Source: Candidatus Stahliibacteriota bacterium
GTDB lineage: Bacteria; Hydrothermota; Tepidihabitantia; B3-TA06
Direction: 5' to 3'
Assembly (NCBI GenBank): GCA_030592225.1
Contig: JAUVJT010000130.1
Span: forward strand, 1-6,063
Length of the DNA stretch: 6,063 bases
Below, piece after piece: positions 1 through 5,220 of this stretch. Position numbers and translations under genes: made by a program. The notes beneath the pieces are model-generated. The model was not told the origin of the DNA. It did not search any database and worked only from the letters and a program-made list of their open reading frames with translations. Every line of letters begins with the position of its first letter. Position 1 is the stretch's first letter.

Positions 1-7
1 ATTTTTC

Positions 8-27
8 CGCGGGTTGGAGAACCCGCG
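8..27. repeat. GC-rich palindrome (REP-like or terminator remnant)
   Basis: Bases 8-15 pair perfectly with 20-27 (8 bp) around a GGAG loop. On the + strand a short T-run (34-38) follows after a gap of about six bases, so the element could be a weak terminator for a gene left of the window. Palindromes built on GCGGGTT/AACCCGC are frequent as dispersed intergenic repeats in environmental bacteria, which is the other reading. Only one copy is visible here, so the repeat status is inferred. Confidence 0.45.
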
Positions 28-56
28 CTCCACTTTTTCCCCCGAGCGTTGTCGCG

Positions 57-75
57 GCAATGACACGGTCATTGC
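57..75. other. Perfect 8-bp hairpin
   Basis: GCAATGAC (57-64) and GTCATTGC (68-75) are exact reverse complements around a three-base loop. No T-run follows on either strand, so it is not a standard intrinsic terminator. The near-perfect dyad could also be a protein-binding operator. No function can be assigned. Confidence 0.4.
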
Positions 76-454
76 ACTCCATATCAAGTTACGAAAACCG
101 ACATGAACTATCCTGGAGTTCGCTGCTAAAGTGTACAAGACCCATGATTAATGAACGATAACGGCAACCGGATACTCAACAGCGCATGGCACCGAGTCCT
201 GACGCAATCAAGATAGCAACCTTATCCTGCCTGTCTTAAAAGATTAGAGCAATAATCGGCACTGTTCATTTTTCGCACAACCTGTAGTGCGGAATACGAA
301 CAATCGAACATGATGGCTCCCAGCCCCTTTTGCAAGTCCGGTAAATGCGTGCCTTGCGTTTCGGGCAAGATGGCATGGTAATTGCTCTATGTTCATATAT
401 GGCTATGTATGCTGGATTATTTGAAAAGAAATTATCCCACGTTCCATGCTTACC

Positions 455-509
455 GTGCGGCTGTCGGACGTTTATATCCGGCAGCCGCACTATCACAAGA
501 CAGCCGCGC
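455..509 (+). promoter_or_regulatory. Two mutually exclusive hairpins
   Basis: Arm A (455-468) pairs with arm B (477-490) over 14 bp with one G-U pair and an 8-base loop. The same arm A (455-465) can instead pair with arm C (499-509) over 11 bp with one G-U pair. B and C share CAGCCGC, so C looks like a partial duplicate of B. This is the geometry of a switchable RNA leader, but no T-tract follows either stem and the next gene is over 200 bases away. A structured small RNA or repeat element is equally possible. Confidence 0.35.
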
Positions 510-548
510 CGTTCAAAATTACGAGGATGAGCATTAAAATCAGAGTTA

Positions 549-623
549 TTATGGATATTTATTATGCAAGTGAACGGAAAGGTGTCCCGGAAGAGCAAGT
601 GCCCCGCCAGGACGTTGCTTCAT
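549..623 (-). CDS. Possible 24-residue micro-ORF
   Basis: On the minus strand the sequence TAAGGAGG, a full match to the 16S anti-Shine-Dalgarno complement, lies nine bases before an ATG at 623. It opens a 24-codon frame (starting MKQRPGGALALPGH) that ends in TAA at 549. The same AAGGAGGC form precedes both exported-protein genes in this window, which makes the site look native. The peptide has no membrane segment or recognised family, and stops crowd the frame beyond it. It may be a small peptide, the relic start of a lost gene, or chance within the hairpin loop at 609-644. Confidence 0.17.
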   Translation of the reverse strand: MKQRPGGALALPGHLSVHLHNKYP

Positions 624-659
624 AAGGTTTTGCCTCCTTAGACGGGCGGGCATTTGCTC
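593..659. other. Long bulged stem-loop upstream of receiver operon
   Basis: Bases 593-602 pair with 650-659 (10 bp, one G-U). After one bulged C, 604-608 pair with 645-649 (5 bp). The loop of about 36 bases contains a small inner hairpin, TAAGG/CCTTA (623-627 with 636-640). That hairpin carries GCCTCCTTA, which on the + strand resembles the 3' end of 16S rRNA and is complementary to the AAGGAG at 721-726 before the first receiver gene. If transcribed, it could sequester that ribosome site. No T-run follows, so it is unlikely to be a terminator. Confidence 0.35.
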
Positions 660-720
660 CTGCCAGAATTACGAAGTATTCCCTTTGGCTAATTATCCGG
701 GGCACCCCGTTCCATGGGCG

Positions 721-726
721 AAGGAG
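721..726 (+). promoter_or_regulatory. Ribosome binding site fixing the start at 732
   Basis: AAGGAG lies five bases before ATG 732. The in-frame ATG at 714 has no purine-rich site before it and would place this Shine-Dalgarno inside the coding sequence, so 732 is the preferred start. Confidence 0.8.
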
Positions 727-731
727 ATACC

Positions 732-1115
732 ATGAGCGATAAAATGCGTATCCTGTTGGTTGACAGATATGATGAATTCACCCTGGCAGTTGCGTTGATG
801 CTGACCTCTAAAGGATTTGACGTCCAGACAACCTTTTCCGCCAGGCAAGCGCTTCACGTGTGCCTGGTGGAGGATTTCGATCTCCTGGTCGTTGGATCTA
901 AGCTCTCGGAGATAGACGGCGCCGAGCTGCTGCGAAAGGTACGTAAGCGCAAACCCCATCAGCGGGTTTTACGTATCAAAGACCTTCACTCCCGTGATAT
1001 CGAGAAGAAAAGGGTGCAGCGAAACGGGGTACAGTACGTTTTCAAGCATTTTCATCTGGATCGTTTCTTTGATCAGGTTTCAGAAGCCCTGAAGTCCGAT
1101 AAGGTGGGAGTATGA
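732..1115 (+). CDS. Degenerate stand-alone receiver (pseudo-receiver) protein
   Basis: This is a 127-residue single-domain CheY-like protein, probably cytoplasmic. The fold is clear from ILLVD (7-11), KGFDVQ (27-32), FDLLVV (49-54), IDGAELL (61-67) and the YVFK strand (102-105). The key residues are mostly lost: the second acidic residue is Arg12, the phospho-accepting Asp55 is Gly, the switch Thr83 is Lys, and the conserved Pro106 is His. Only Asp11 and Lys105 remain. It should therefore not accept phosphate in the usual way. It aligns without gaps through residue 107 with the intact receiver encoded next door (about one third identical by hand count), pointing to tandem duplication. Its stop overlaps the next start by four bases (ATGA), implying translational coupling. 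A plausible role is a constitutive partner or decoy for the neighbour; this is inference. The receiver fold is near certain, the function unknown. Confidence 0.85.
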   Translation: MSDKMRILLVDRYDEFTLAVALMLTSKGFDVQTTFSARQALHVCLVEDFDLLVVGSKLSEIDGAELLRKVRKRKPHQRVLRIKDLHSRDIEKKRVQRNGVQYVFKHFHLDRFFDQVSEALKSDKVGV

Positions 1116-1828
1116 ACCCCAAGCCGCGAATTCTTGTGGTTGATGACGATATGAAATTCGTCAAAATAATGAAAAAAGTGCTGACGTTAAAAGGTTTTGA
1201 CGTACAAATTGTTCTATCAGGGGTGTTTGCGTTGGCAGCACTGCGTGCATCCGATTTCGACCTCGTAATCACCGATATCAACATGCCGGGAATGGACGGT
1301 ATTGAATTAATTAAACGGATACGAGAATTCAAACCTGTGCAGCGCGTGATTGTAATCACCGGTTTCCCTACCTTAAGTACGGCCCAACAGGTATTCAAAC
1401 TGGGCACTCTCAACTACGTTGCCAAGCCCTTCACGAGCAAACATCTCTTTGAAATCATCAACACGGCTCTTGCGAAGCCGCAGCAAAATCTACTGGGGGC
1501 CGTCCAGCTCGCCCTGAAGGAATTGATTCAGTTGTATGCTCTGGGACGACGAACCGCCGTCCTCAAGGTATACCACAACCATGACGTGGGACGTATCTAT
1601 TTCAAGGAAGGCCAAATCATCCACGTGGAAACTGCAGATCAAAAAGGCGAGGAGGCTTTCTTCGAGATTCAATCCTGGAAAGACGGGGGGTTTACCACAG
1701 AGTCCTGTGACAGCAAAATTACCCGCAGCATCAAACGTTCTGTTGAGAGTTTGCTTGTCGAGGGCGCGAGAAGGCAGAATGAATACCCCGACGATGGCCT
1801 TTATCAAGATGCCCCTGCCCGGAAATAG
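1112..1828 (+). CDS. Response regulator: receiver plus DUF4388 (PATAN) domain
   Basis: This is a 238-residue two-domain protein, predicted cytoplasmic. Residues 6-120 form a canonical receiver with the acidic cluster Asp11-Asp13, phospho-acceptor Asp55 in the TDINMPGMDG motif, switch Thr83 and the Lys105-Pro106 pair. All catalytic residues are present, so phosphorylation by a histidine kinase is expected. Residues about 130-224 match the DUF4388/PATAN family: an LYALGRRTAVL helix-strand, GRIYFKEGQIIHVE, GEEAFFEI, GGF and the closing SLLVEGARR. That domain, named from cyanobacterial PatA, is thought to mediate protein-protein contacts rather than DNA binding. The start has only a weak purine-rich site (GTGGGAG) and probably relies on coupling to the preceding gene through the ATGA overlap. 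No kinase is in the window, so the input signal is unknown. The tail after 224 is short and polar. Confidence 0.93.
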   Translation: MNPKPRILVVDDDMKFVKIMKKVLTLKGFDVQIVLSGVFALAALRASDFDLVITDINMPGMDGIELIKRIREFKPVQRVIVITGFPTLSTAQQVFKLGTLNYVAKPFTSKHLFEIINTALAKPQQNLLGAVQLALKELIQLYALGRRTAVLKVYHNHDVGRIYFKEGQIIHVETADQKGEEAFFEIQSWKDGGFTTESCDSKITRSIKRSVESLLVEGARRQNEYPDDGLYQDAPARK

Positions 1829-1887
1829 CGCAAGGGGGATAGATATAAAAGCCCTAGGAGCCTGTCTGAAAATAACCAGGGCCTGCC

Positions 1888-1912
1888 CCCTGAACGCTTT
1901 GCGTTCATAGGG
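1888..1912. other. Hairpin downstream of the receiver operon
   Basis: TGAACGC (1891-1897) pairs exactly with GCGTTCA (1901-1907) around TTT. CCC (1888-1890) can extend the stem with GGG (1910-1912) across a two-base bulge. It starts about 60 bases after the stop of the receiver-PATAN gene and may protect the transcript 3' end or aid termination, but there is no T-run after it. Confidence 0.4.
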
Positions 1913-1920
1913 TACAGAGT

Positions 1921-2040
1921 CAATACCAAAGTACACAGAGACAAGATACGTATTGCCATGACTTACCGAGGTCAACTCCTTTATCACCGAAGGAGGACGA
2001 CTGTAAGGAGTCTTAATCTGTGCAATCTGTGGTTTATTCG
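1921..2040. repeat. Degenerate intergenic repeat-like element
   Basis: AATCTGTG occurs twice with one base between (2015-2022 and 2024-2031), followed by GTTT. About 80 bases upstream, ACCAAAGTACACAGAGAC (1925-1942) is an imperfect reverse complement of that block. Between them lies a hairpin with CTCCTT (1976-1981) pairing AAGGAG (1990-1995), extended by GTC/GAC (1971-1973 with 1996-1998). Motifs of the ACACAGAGA and AATCTGTGTAATCTGTGG type recur between genes in many environmental genomes, and this looks like a decayed copy. Only one copy is in view, so the call rests on resemblance. Confidence 0.3.
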
Positions 2041-2247
2041 ACATACTCGTACAGCCAGGAGGTTGCGCGCACCATCGAGCGGGGGCTGTCTTGCTTTTAG
2101 TTCACCGAAACCGTCTCCTGAACCAACCTCCCTGATAACTAAAGGATAGAAGGGGAATATCCGTCTCCTCGATTGTGATATAATCTATCAACAAAACCCT
2201 TTCGGCATGGGTGGGGTTCTTCGTTGCCTGCAAGAATAACGCGGTGA

Positions 2248-2278
2248 CCCCGCACGAGCGGGAAGCGATCGTGCGGGG
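2248..2278. other. Strong GC-rich hairpin next to the terminator
   Basis: CCCCGCACGA (2248-2257) pairs perfectly with TCGTGCGGGG (2269-2278) around an 11-base loop. On the + strand it is followed by an A-rich run, and on the minus strand the T-run precedes it, so it is not a textbook terminator in either direction. It lies immediately beyond the minus-strand terminator and may be a back-up block between the converging transcripts or a mobile palindrome. Confidence 0.5.
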
Positions 2279-2279
2279 C

Positions 2280-2325
2280 AAAAAGAAAACGCCGGAAGGC
2301 GCCACCGATTTAACCTTCCGGCGTT
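2280..2325 (-). terminator. Rho-independent terminator of the VIT-vWA gene
   Basis: Read on the minus strand, bases 2325-2314 pair perfectly with 2299-2288 (12 bp, AACGCCGGAAGG with its complement) around a 14-base loop. A TTTTCTTTTT tract (2289-2280) follows directly. It begins 18 bases after the stop codon of the VIT-vWA gene. On the + strand there is no T-run, so it should act in one direction only. It also marks the gene as the last in its transcript. Confidence 0.92.
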
Positions 2326-2343
2326 ATGCTCCGCAGAGGAGGC

Positions 2344-4800
2344 TTAGGTCTTAAACACTATTGCTACAGTGATTACGGCCTTGCCGCCATCTGAGGTTTT
2401 CTTAAAGCGCAGTTTCTTTAGTTCTTTGGCCAGAGCCTTTTCAAGGTCCTTATGATCCAGGGTAGAACTCTTGACTACTACTGACTCGACCGAGCCGTCG
2501 GCCTTGACCGTTATGCCGAACACTGCCCGGCCTTCAAGGGAAGCATCCTTGGCAAGATAGCGTTCATAGATGTCCGTAAGCTTATCTTCTGCTGTCTCCA
2601 GAACCTTGGTGACCTCAGCGGCGGTCAGTCCGCCGAGAACGGTGGGAGTATCGAACGTAACCGTGCCTTCAATGCCTTCTTTTTTCTTGTCGTCGGCGGA
2701 TGTTGCATCTATACAGTAATGAATCTCTTCTGTACGTCCACCGTAGATGTGCAAACCGGGAGCCGGCGCGCTCTTGCTCGCCCGACCCGTGCCGCCGCCG
2801 TTCATGTAGTAGGCTCCGTTTTCCTCGTATTCACCGAATACACCCTCGTAGGAGACTCCTTCGGGCATGGGGATGGGAACCTGCACGGTCTGGGGCTTGC
2901 CGTCAACGTTGCGTATCTCCTCGGATACCGCGACGAAGGAAGTATACTGGCTCATCAGCCTGTAGCGGAGCGCGATGTTGGTTATCTGATCTACGATATC
3001 CTCATCGGTGCCGTGATACATCTGGTCTGACAGGTGCTCTATCTTGGTGCGGGCCCAGAGTGTGGCGATAACGTCGTGGGCTTCCTCTACTGCAGGAAAG
3101 ACTACCTGGATGGATTGGACAACAGGCTTGCCTCGAACCTTTCCTTTGACCTTGATTACGGCGGAGCCTGCCTTGGTGTAGCGTCCGTGGATGATTACCG
3201 GCTGGGCGGCAAACAGGTCAGGGATGAGTTGGGGAAAGACTTCTGTAACTTCAAACCCGCCCCAGTCAATCTCGATGTCCATAAGATAGGGCTTGGCAAT
3301 ACGCTCATAGAACAGCTCTACCTTGGCCTGTGGGTCCTCGTCGTGACGGCAGTAGGTAACCTGACCACGACCAACCTCAGCCATGTTCTCCAACAGATAC
3401 CGGTTGACAGATGAGCCAACGCCGAAGCTGAACAGCCGGGCATTGCCCAGCTTGTCTTCGATGGCGGCCAGTATCTCGGTCTCGTTGCCGATGTAGCCGT
3501 CGGTCATGAACAGCACCACGCGGCGGCGCTTGGGGTCACGAGGCCCGTCAAGCGAGTACTTGATGCCTTCTATCATCATGGTGCCGCCCGTACCGCTCAT
3601 CCCGTCAATGAACGCCAGTCCCTTCTTAACGTTGTCAGGAGTATTAGGTACTGGTGATTTGGAGAACCCGTTGGCCATATCGGAGAACTTGATGACGTTG
3701 AAGTAGTCGTCAGGATGCATGTTCTCGAGGCACAGCCTCATGGCCTCCTTGGCCTTCTCCATTGGAAAGCCGGACATGGAGCCTGAGCAGTCCACCACAA
3801 AGATCATCTCCCTGGGGGTGATTTCTGATATCTTGAAGGAGGCCTGGGGCTGAATCATCAGCATGAAGTAGCCGTCGCCTGCCTTTGTAGCATGGGTCAG
3901 AAGTGCGTACTCAGGTCCTTTGCCTGCAACGTCGTAGCGGAAAATGAAGTCCTTGTTGGGGATTTGATCGCCTTTCTTGATGGATACCTCGACGGAGGAT
4001 TCGGAGATAGTCTTCTGCGCGACGTCGTGGGAGGGACAGGTAAAGTTCTGGATGGGCACGCCTGCGTCCACGGTCAGTTTGAGGCTGATGTCGTGGCCTG
4101 AACGGTATTCGGGCTTGAGCACCGGCGGGGTGATGCGCGATGCGTCAGGCACCTTGTCCGTATCTGGCGACCAGCCACCTGCCTGCTTTTTGCCTGTGGA
4201 TGTGTTACGGGTGTTACGGGCGCCGGGGATGAACCGGGGGCCGACCACCATGGGGAATACGTACTCGTAGGTGCCGTGGTCGTAAGCTAAATCCTGCACG
4301 TAGGTGATTTCGATGTAGATGTCGTCGCCGGGCATGATGTTGCCCACTGTCTGGGTAAAGATATTCGGGCGTTCCTGTTCCAGAAGTGATGCGGTCTGTC
4401 CGGACTCGATGGCCGCCTGGTAGATTTCTCTTGCCTCTTCGCGCTTCTTGATGACGCCCTTGATTACCTTATCGCCTATCTTCATGGTCATGCCGTCAAC
4501 CGCCGCGTTGGCGGGCAGGGGGAACACGTACACCGCCTCGATGGGATCGGAGTAGGGGTTGGTGAAGTGCTGGGTAACGGTTACCCGGGCGATGTAGCCC
4601 GATACGTGCGCGTCAACGTCGGTGTGCTCCAGGGGGAGTTCCAGGGTCTTGCCGTCCTGCAAGATACGCAGCGACCCTTGTGTTATGTCGCCGGATGCCA
4701 CCGATACTCCTTCGGGGGCTTGTACTGCTACTTCGACCTTGTCTGCTCCGGTGAAAACCATCGGAATCGCTGCAAGAATCAAAAGCTTTACTAATTTCAT
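2344..4800 (-). CDS. Exported VIT/vWA-domain protein with AgmX/PglI-like C-terminus
   Basis: This 818-residue protein starts with a signal peptide (Lys-rich start, hydrophobic 6-17, possible cleavage near Ala19), so it should act in the envelope. Residues about 35-170 form a VIT domain (VTVTQHFTNPYSDPIEAVYVFPLP; KKREEAREIYQAA; RPNIFTQTVGNIMPGD). The vWA domain spans about 330-500 with a complete metal-ion site: Asp337-Ser339-Ser341, Thr407 in GTGGT and Asp434 in TDG. The LRYRLMSQYTSFVAV signature (611-625) is typical of VIT-vWA proteins. A Gly-rich linker (about 650-685) leads to an AgmX/PglI-like domain at about 724-818 (LEGRAVFGITVKADGSV, LRF near 797). The vWA site suggests divalent-cation-dependent binding of a protein partner; the partner is unknown. 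The ATG at 4800 is chosen because AAAGGAGG precedes it by five bases; an in-frame ATG 11 codons upstream lacks such a site. It ends at a strong terminator, apparently monocistronic. No LPXTG or other sorting signal is visible. Confidence 0.92.
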   Translation of the reverse strand: MKLVKLLILAAIPMVFTGADKVEVAVQAPEGVSVASGDITQGSLRILQDGKTLELPLEHTDVDAHVSGYIARVTVTQHFTNPYSDPIEAVYVFPLPANAAVDGMTMKIGDKVIKGVIKKREEAREIYQAAIESGQTASLLEQERPNIFTQTVGNIMPGDDIYIEITYVQDLAYDHGTYEYVFPMVVGPRFIPGARNTRNTSTGKKQAGGWSPDTDKVPDASRITPPVLKPEYRSGHDISLKLTVDAGVPIQNFTCPSHDVAQKTISESSVEVSIKKGDQIPNKDFIFRYDVAGKGPEYALLTHATKAGDGYFMLMIQPQASFKISEITPREMIFVVDCSGSMSGFPMEKAKEAMRLCLENMHPDDYFNVIKFSDMANGFSKSPVPNTPDNVKKGLAFIDGMSGTGGTMMIEGIKYSLDGPRDPKRRRVVLFMTDGYIGNETEILAAIEDKLGNARLFSFGVGSSVNRYLLENMAEVGRGQVTYCRHDEDPQAKVELFYERIAKPYLMDIEIDWGGFEVTEVFPQLIPDLFAAQPVIIHGRYTKAGSAVIKVKGKVRGKPVVQSIQVVFPAVEEAHDVIATLWARTKIEHLSDQMYHGTDEDIVDQITNIALRYRLMSQYTSFVAVSEEIRNVDGKPQTVQVPIPMPEGVSYEGVFGEYEENGAYYMNGGGTGRASKSAPAPGLHIYGGRTEEIHYCIDATSADDKKKEGIEGTVTFDTPTVLGGLTAAEVTKVLETAEDKLTDIYERYLAKDASLEGRAVFGITVKADGSVESVVVKSSTLDHKDLEKALAKELKKLRFKKTSDGGKAVITVAIVFKT

Positions 4801-4805
4801 GGGTG

Positions 4806-4813
4806 CCTCCTTT
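4806..4813 (-). promoter_or_regulatory. Ribosome binding site fixing the start at 4800
   Basis: AAAGGAGG on the minus strand lies five bases before ATG 4800. The alternative ATG at 4833 would put this site inside the coding region and insert 11 polar residues before the signal peptide, so the shorter form is preferred. Confidence 0.85.
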
Positions 4814-5130
4814 TGGCTTTGATTTCTATTCATGTCCTGTTATACACAAAAGAGGAGGAGATATTCCGTGAAATCGCATTCCTACAAGTTCTTGACGTGA
4901 CGTGTCTTATTGTTCGAGACCAGCCTGAATGGATATGAAGATTACGAGGGAGATAATGGGAAACGGCAGGTAAAGCGCATCTGCAGAAAGAGGCATGGGG
5001 CGAGGGAGACAGACGTTCTATGCCGCGAGCAATAGTTTCCCGAGCGGTAACGATACCCGCTTCGTCCAGTAGTCCTATCCCCATACAGCTTCAGCGCAAA
5101 CCAGGAATCGTCCCAATCTTATTTAAGGCC
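4814..5130. other. Divergent intergenic region
   Basis: This lies between the minus-strand VIT-vWA gene and the + strand beta-helix gene. The only open frame of note (4830-5084, minus) has no ribosome site and no recognisable domain. A promoter for the VIT-vWA gene must lie here or in the leader. The best minus-strand guess is a TATAAC at 4844-4839 without a convincing -35 box. No repeats or RNA genes were recognised. Confidence 0.55.
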
Positions 5131-5158
5131 TTGACAGACGCCATAATCAAGTTATGCT
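5131..5158 (+). promoter_or_regulatory. Sigma-70-type promoter for the beta-helix gene
   Basis: A perfect -35 box TTGACA (5131-5136) is followed after 16 bases by TATGCT (5153-5158), which matches four of six -10 bases. Transcription would start near 5165, giving a leader of about 55 bases. The leader contains a small hairpin (CCGGG 5183-5187 with CCCGG 5193-5197) ahead of the ribosome site at 5206-5212. No operator-like dyad is seen on the promoter itself. Confidence 0.65.
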
Positions 5159-5205
5159 TAGTTATAGAAAATCTGCAACAAACCGGGTCAGTCCCGGGAC
5201 AAGCC

Positions 5206-5212
5206 AAGGAGG
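5206..5212 (+). promoter_or_regulatory. Ribosome binding site of the beta-helix gene
   Basis: AAGGAGG lies eight bases before ATG 5221, an ideal spacing. A 5-bp hairpin at 5183-5197 sits just upstream and leaves the site free. Confidence 0.85.
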
Positions 5213-5220
5213 CGATTTTT

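Larger units (their letters stand above)
1..731. other. Long non-coding leader/intergenic region
   Basis: No convincing protein gene is visible before the start codon at 732. The open frames that exist are short, lack Shine-Dalgarno sites, and translate to Cys/Arg/His-rich text with no recognisable domain. The region is less GC-rich than the genes that follow and contains at least four good inverted repeats, listed separately. It could hold an untranslated leader for the receiver operon, a small RNA, or decayed sequence. No convincing sigma-70 promoter was found near 732. The best pair, TTGCTC at 654-659 and TATTCC at 677-682 with 17 bases between, matches only half of each consensus hexamer. 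Confidence 0.6.
1829..2247. other. Convergent intergenic region without a gene
   Basis: No believable coding sequence is seen between the receiver operon and the converging VIT-vWA gene. The open frames here lack ribosome sites, or are antisense extensions of the receiver gene. The stretch holds a small hairpin near 1888-1912, a repeat-like block at 1921-2040, and otherwise unremarkable sequence. No T-tailed terminator was found for the + strand operon. Confidence 0.6.

Noticed and set aside
266..598. 110-residue minus-strand open frame
   Set aside because: It starts at TTG without a ribosome site, contains the 455-490 hairpin, and its translation shows no domain or plausible composition.
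714..731. Upstream ATG for the pseudo-receiver gene
   Set aside because: The Shine-Dalgarno AAGGAG would lie inside the coding sequence; starting at 732 also brings the residue numbering into register with the neighbouring receiver.
1490..2044. 184-residue open frame antisense to the receiver-PATAN gene
   Set aside because: More than half lies opposite a well-supported gene and the translation has no family signature.
2179..2184. Perfect TATAAT hexamer on the + strand
   Set aside because: No -35 box at 16-18 bases and no gene downstream on that strand within reach.
2102..2305. 67-residue minus-strand open frame
   Set aside because: It runs through the terminator and the adjacent GC-rich hairpin, so coding is unlikely.
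4801..4833. Longer 829-residue start for the VIT-vWA protein
   Set aside because: The extra 11 residues are polar, precede the signal peptide, and swallow a near-perfect ribosome site.
4839..4844. TATAAC on the minus strand as -10 box for the VIT-vWA gene
   Set aside because: There is no acceptable -35 element and no extended -10 TG at the right position, so it was not listed as a promoter.
4912..4927. Sixteen-base match to the human Alu consensus (GTTCGAGACCAGCCTG)
   Set aside because: The similarity stops abruptly on both sides and the flanks are not Alu-like, so chance is more likely than contamination or a chimera.
4830..5084. 84-residue minus-strand open frame upstream of the VIT-vWA gene
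   Set aside because: No ribosome site, Arg/Ser/His-rich translation, no domain, and it occupies the space needed for the promoter and leader.
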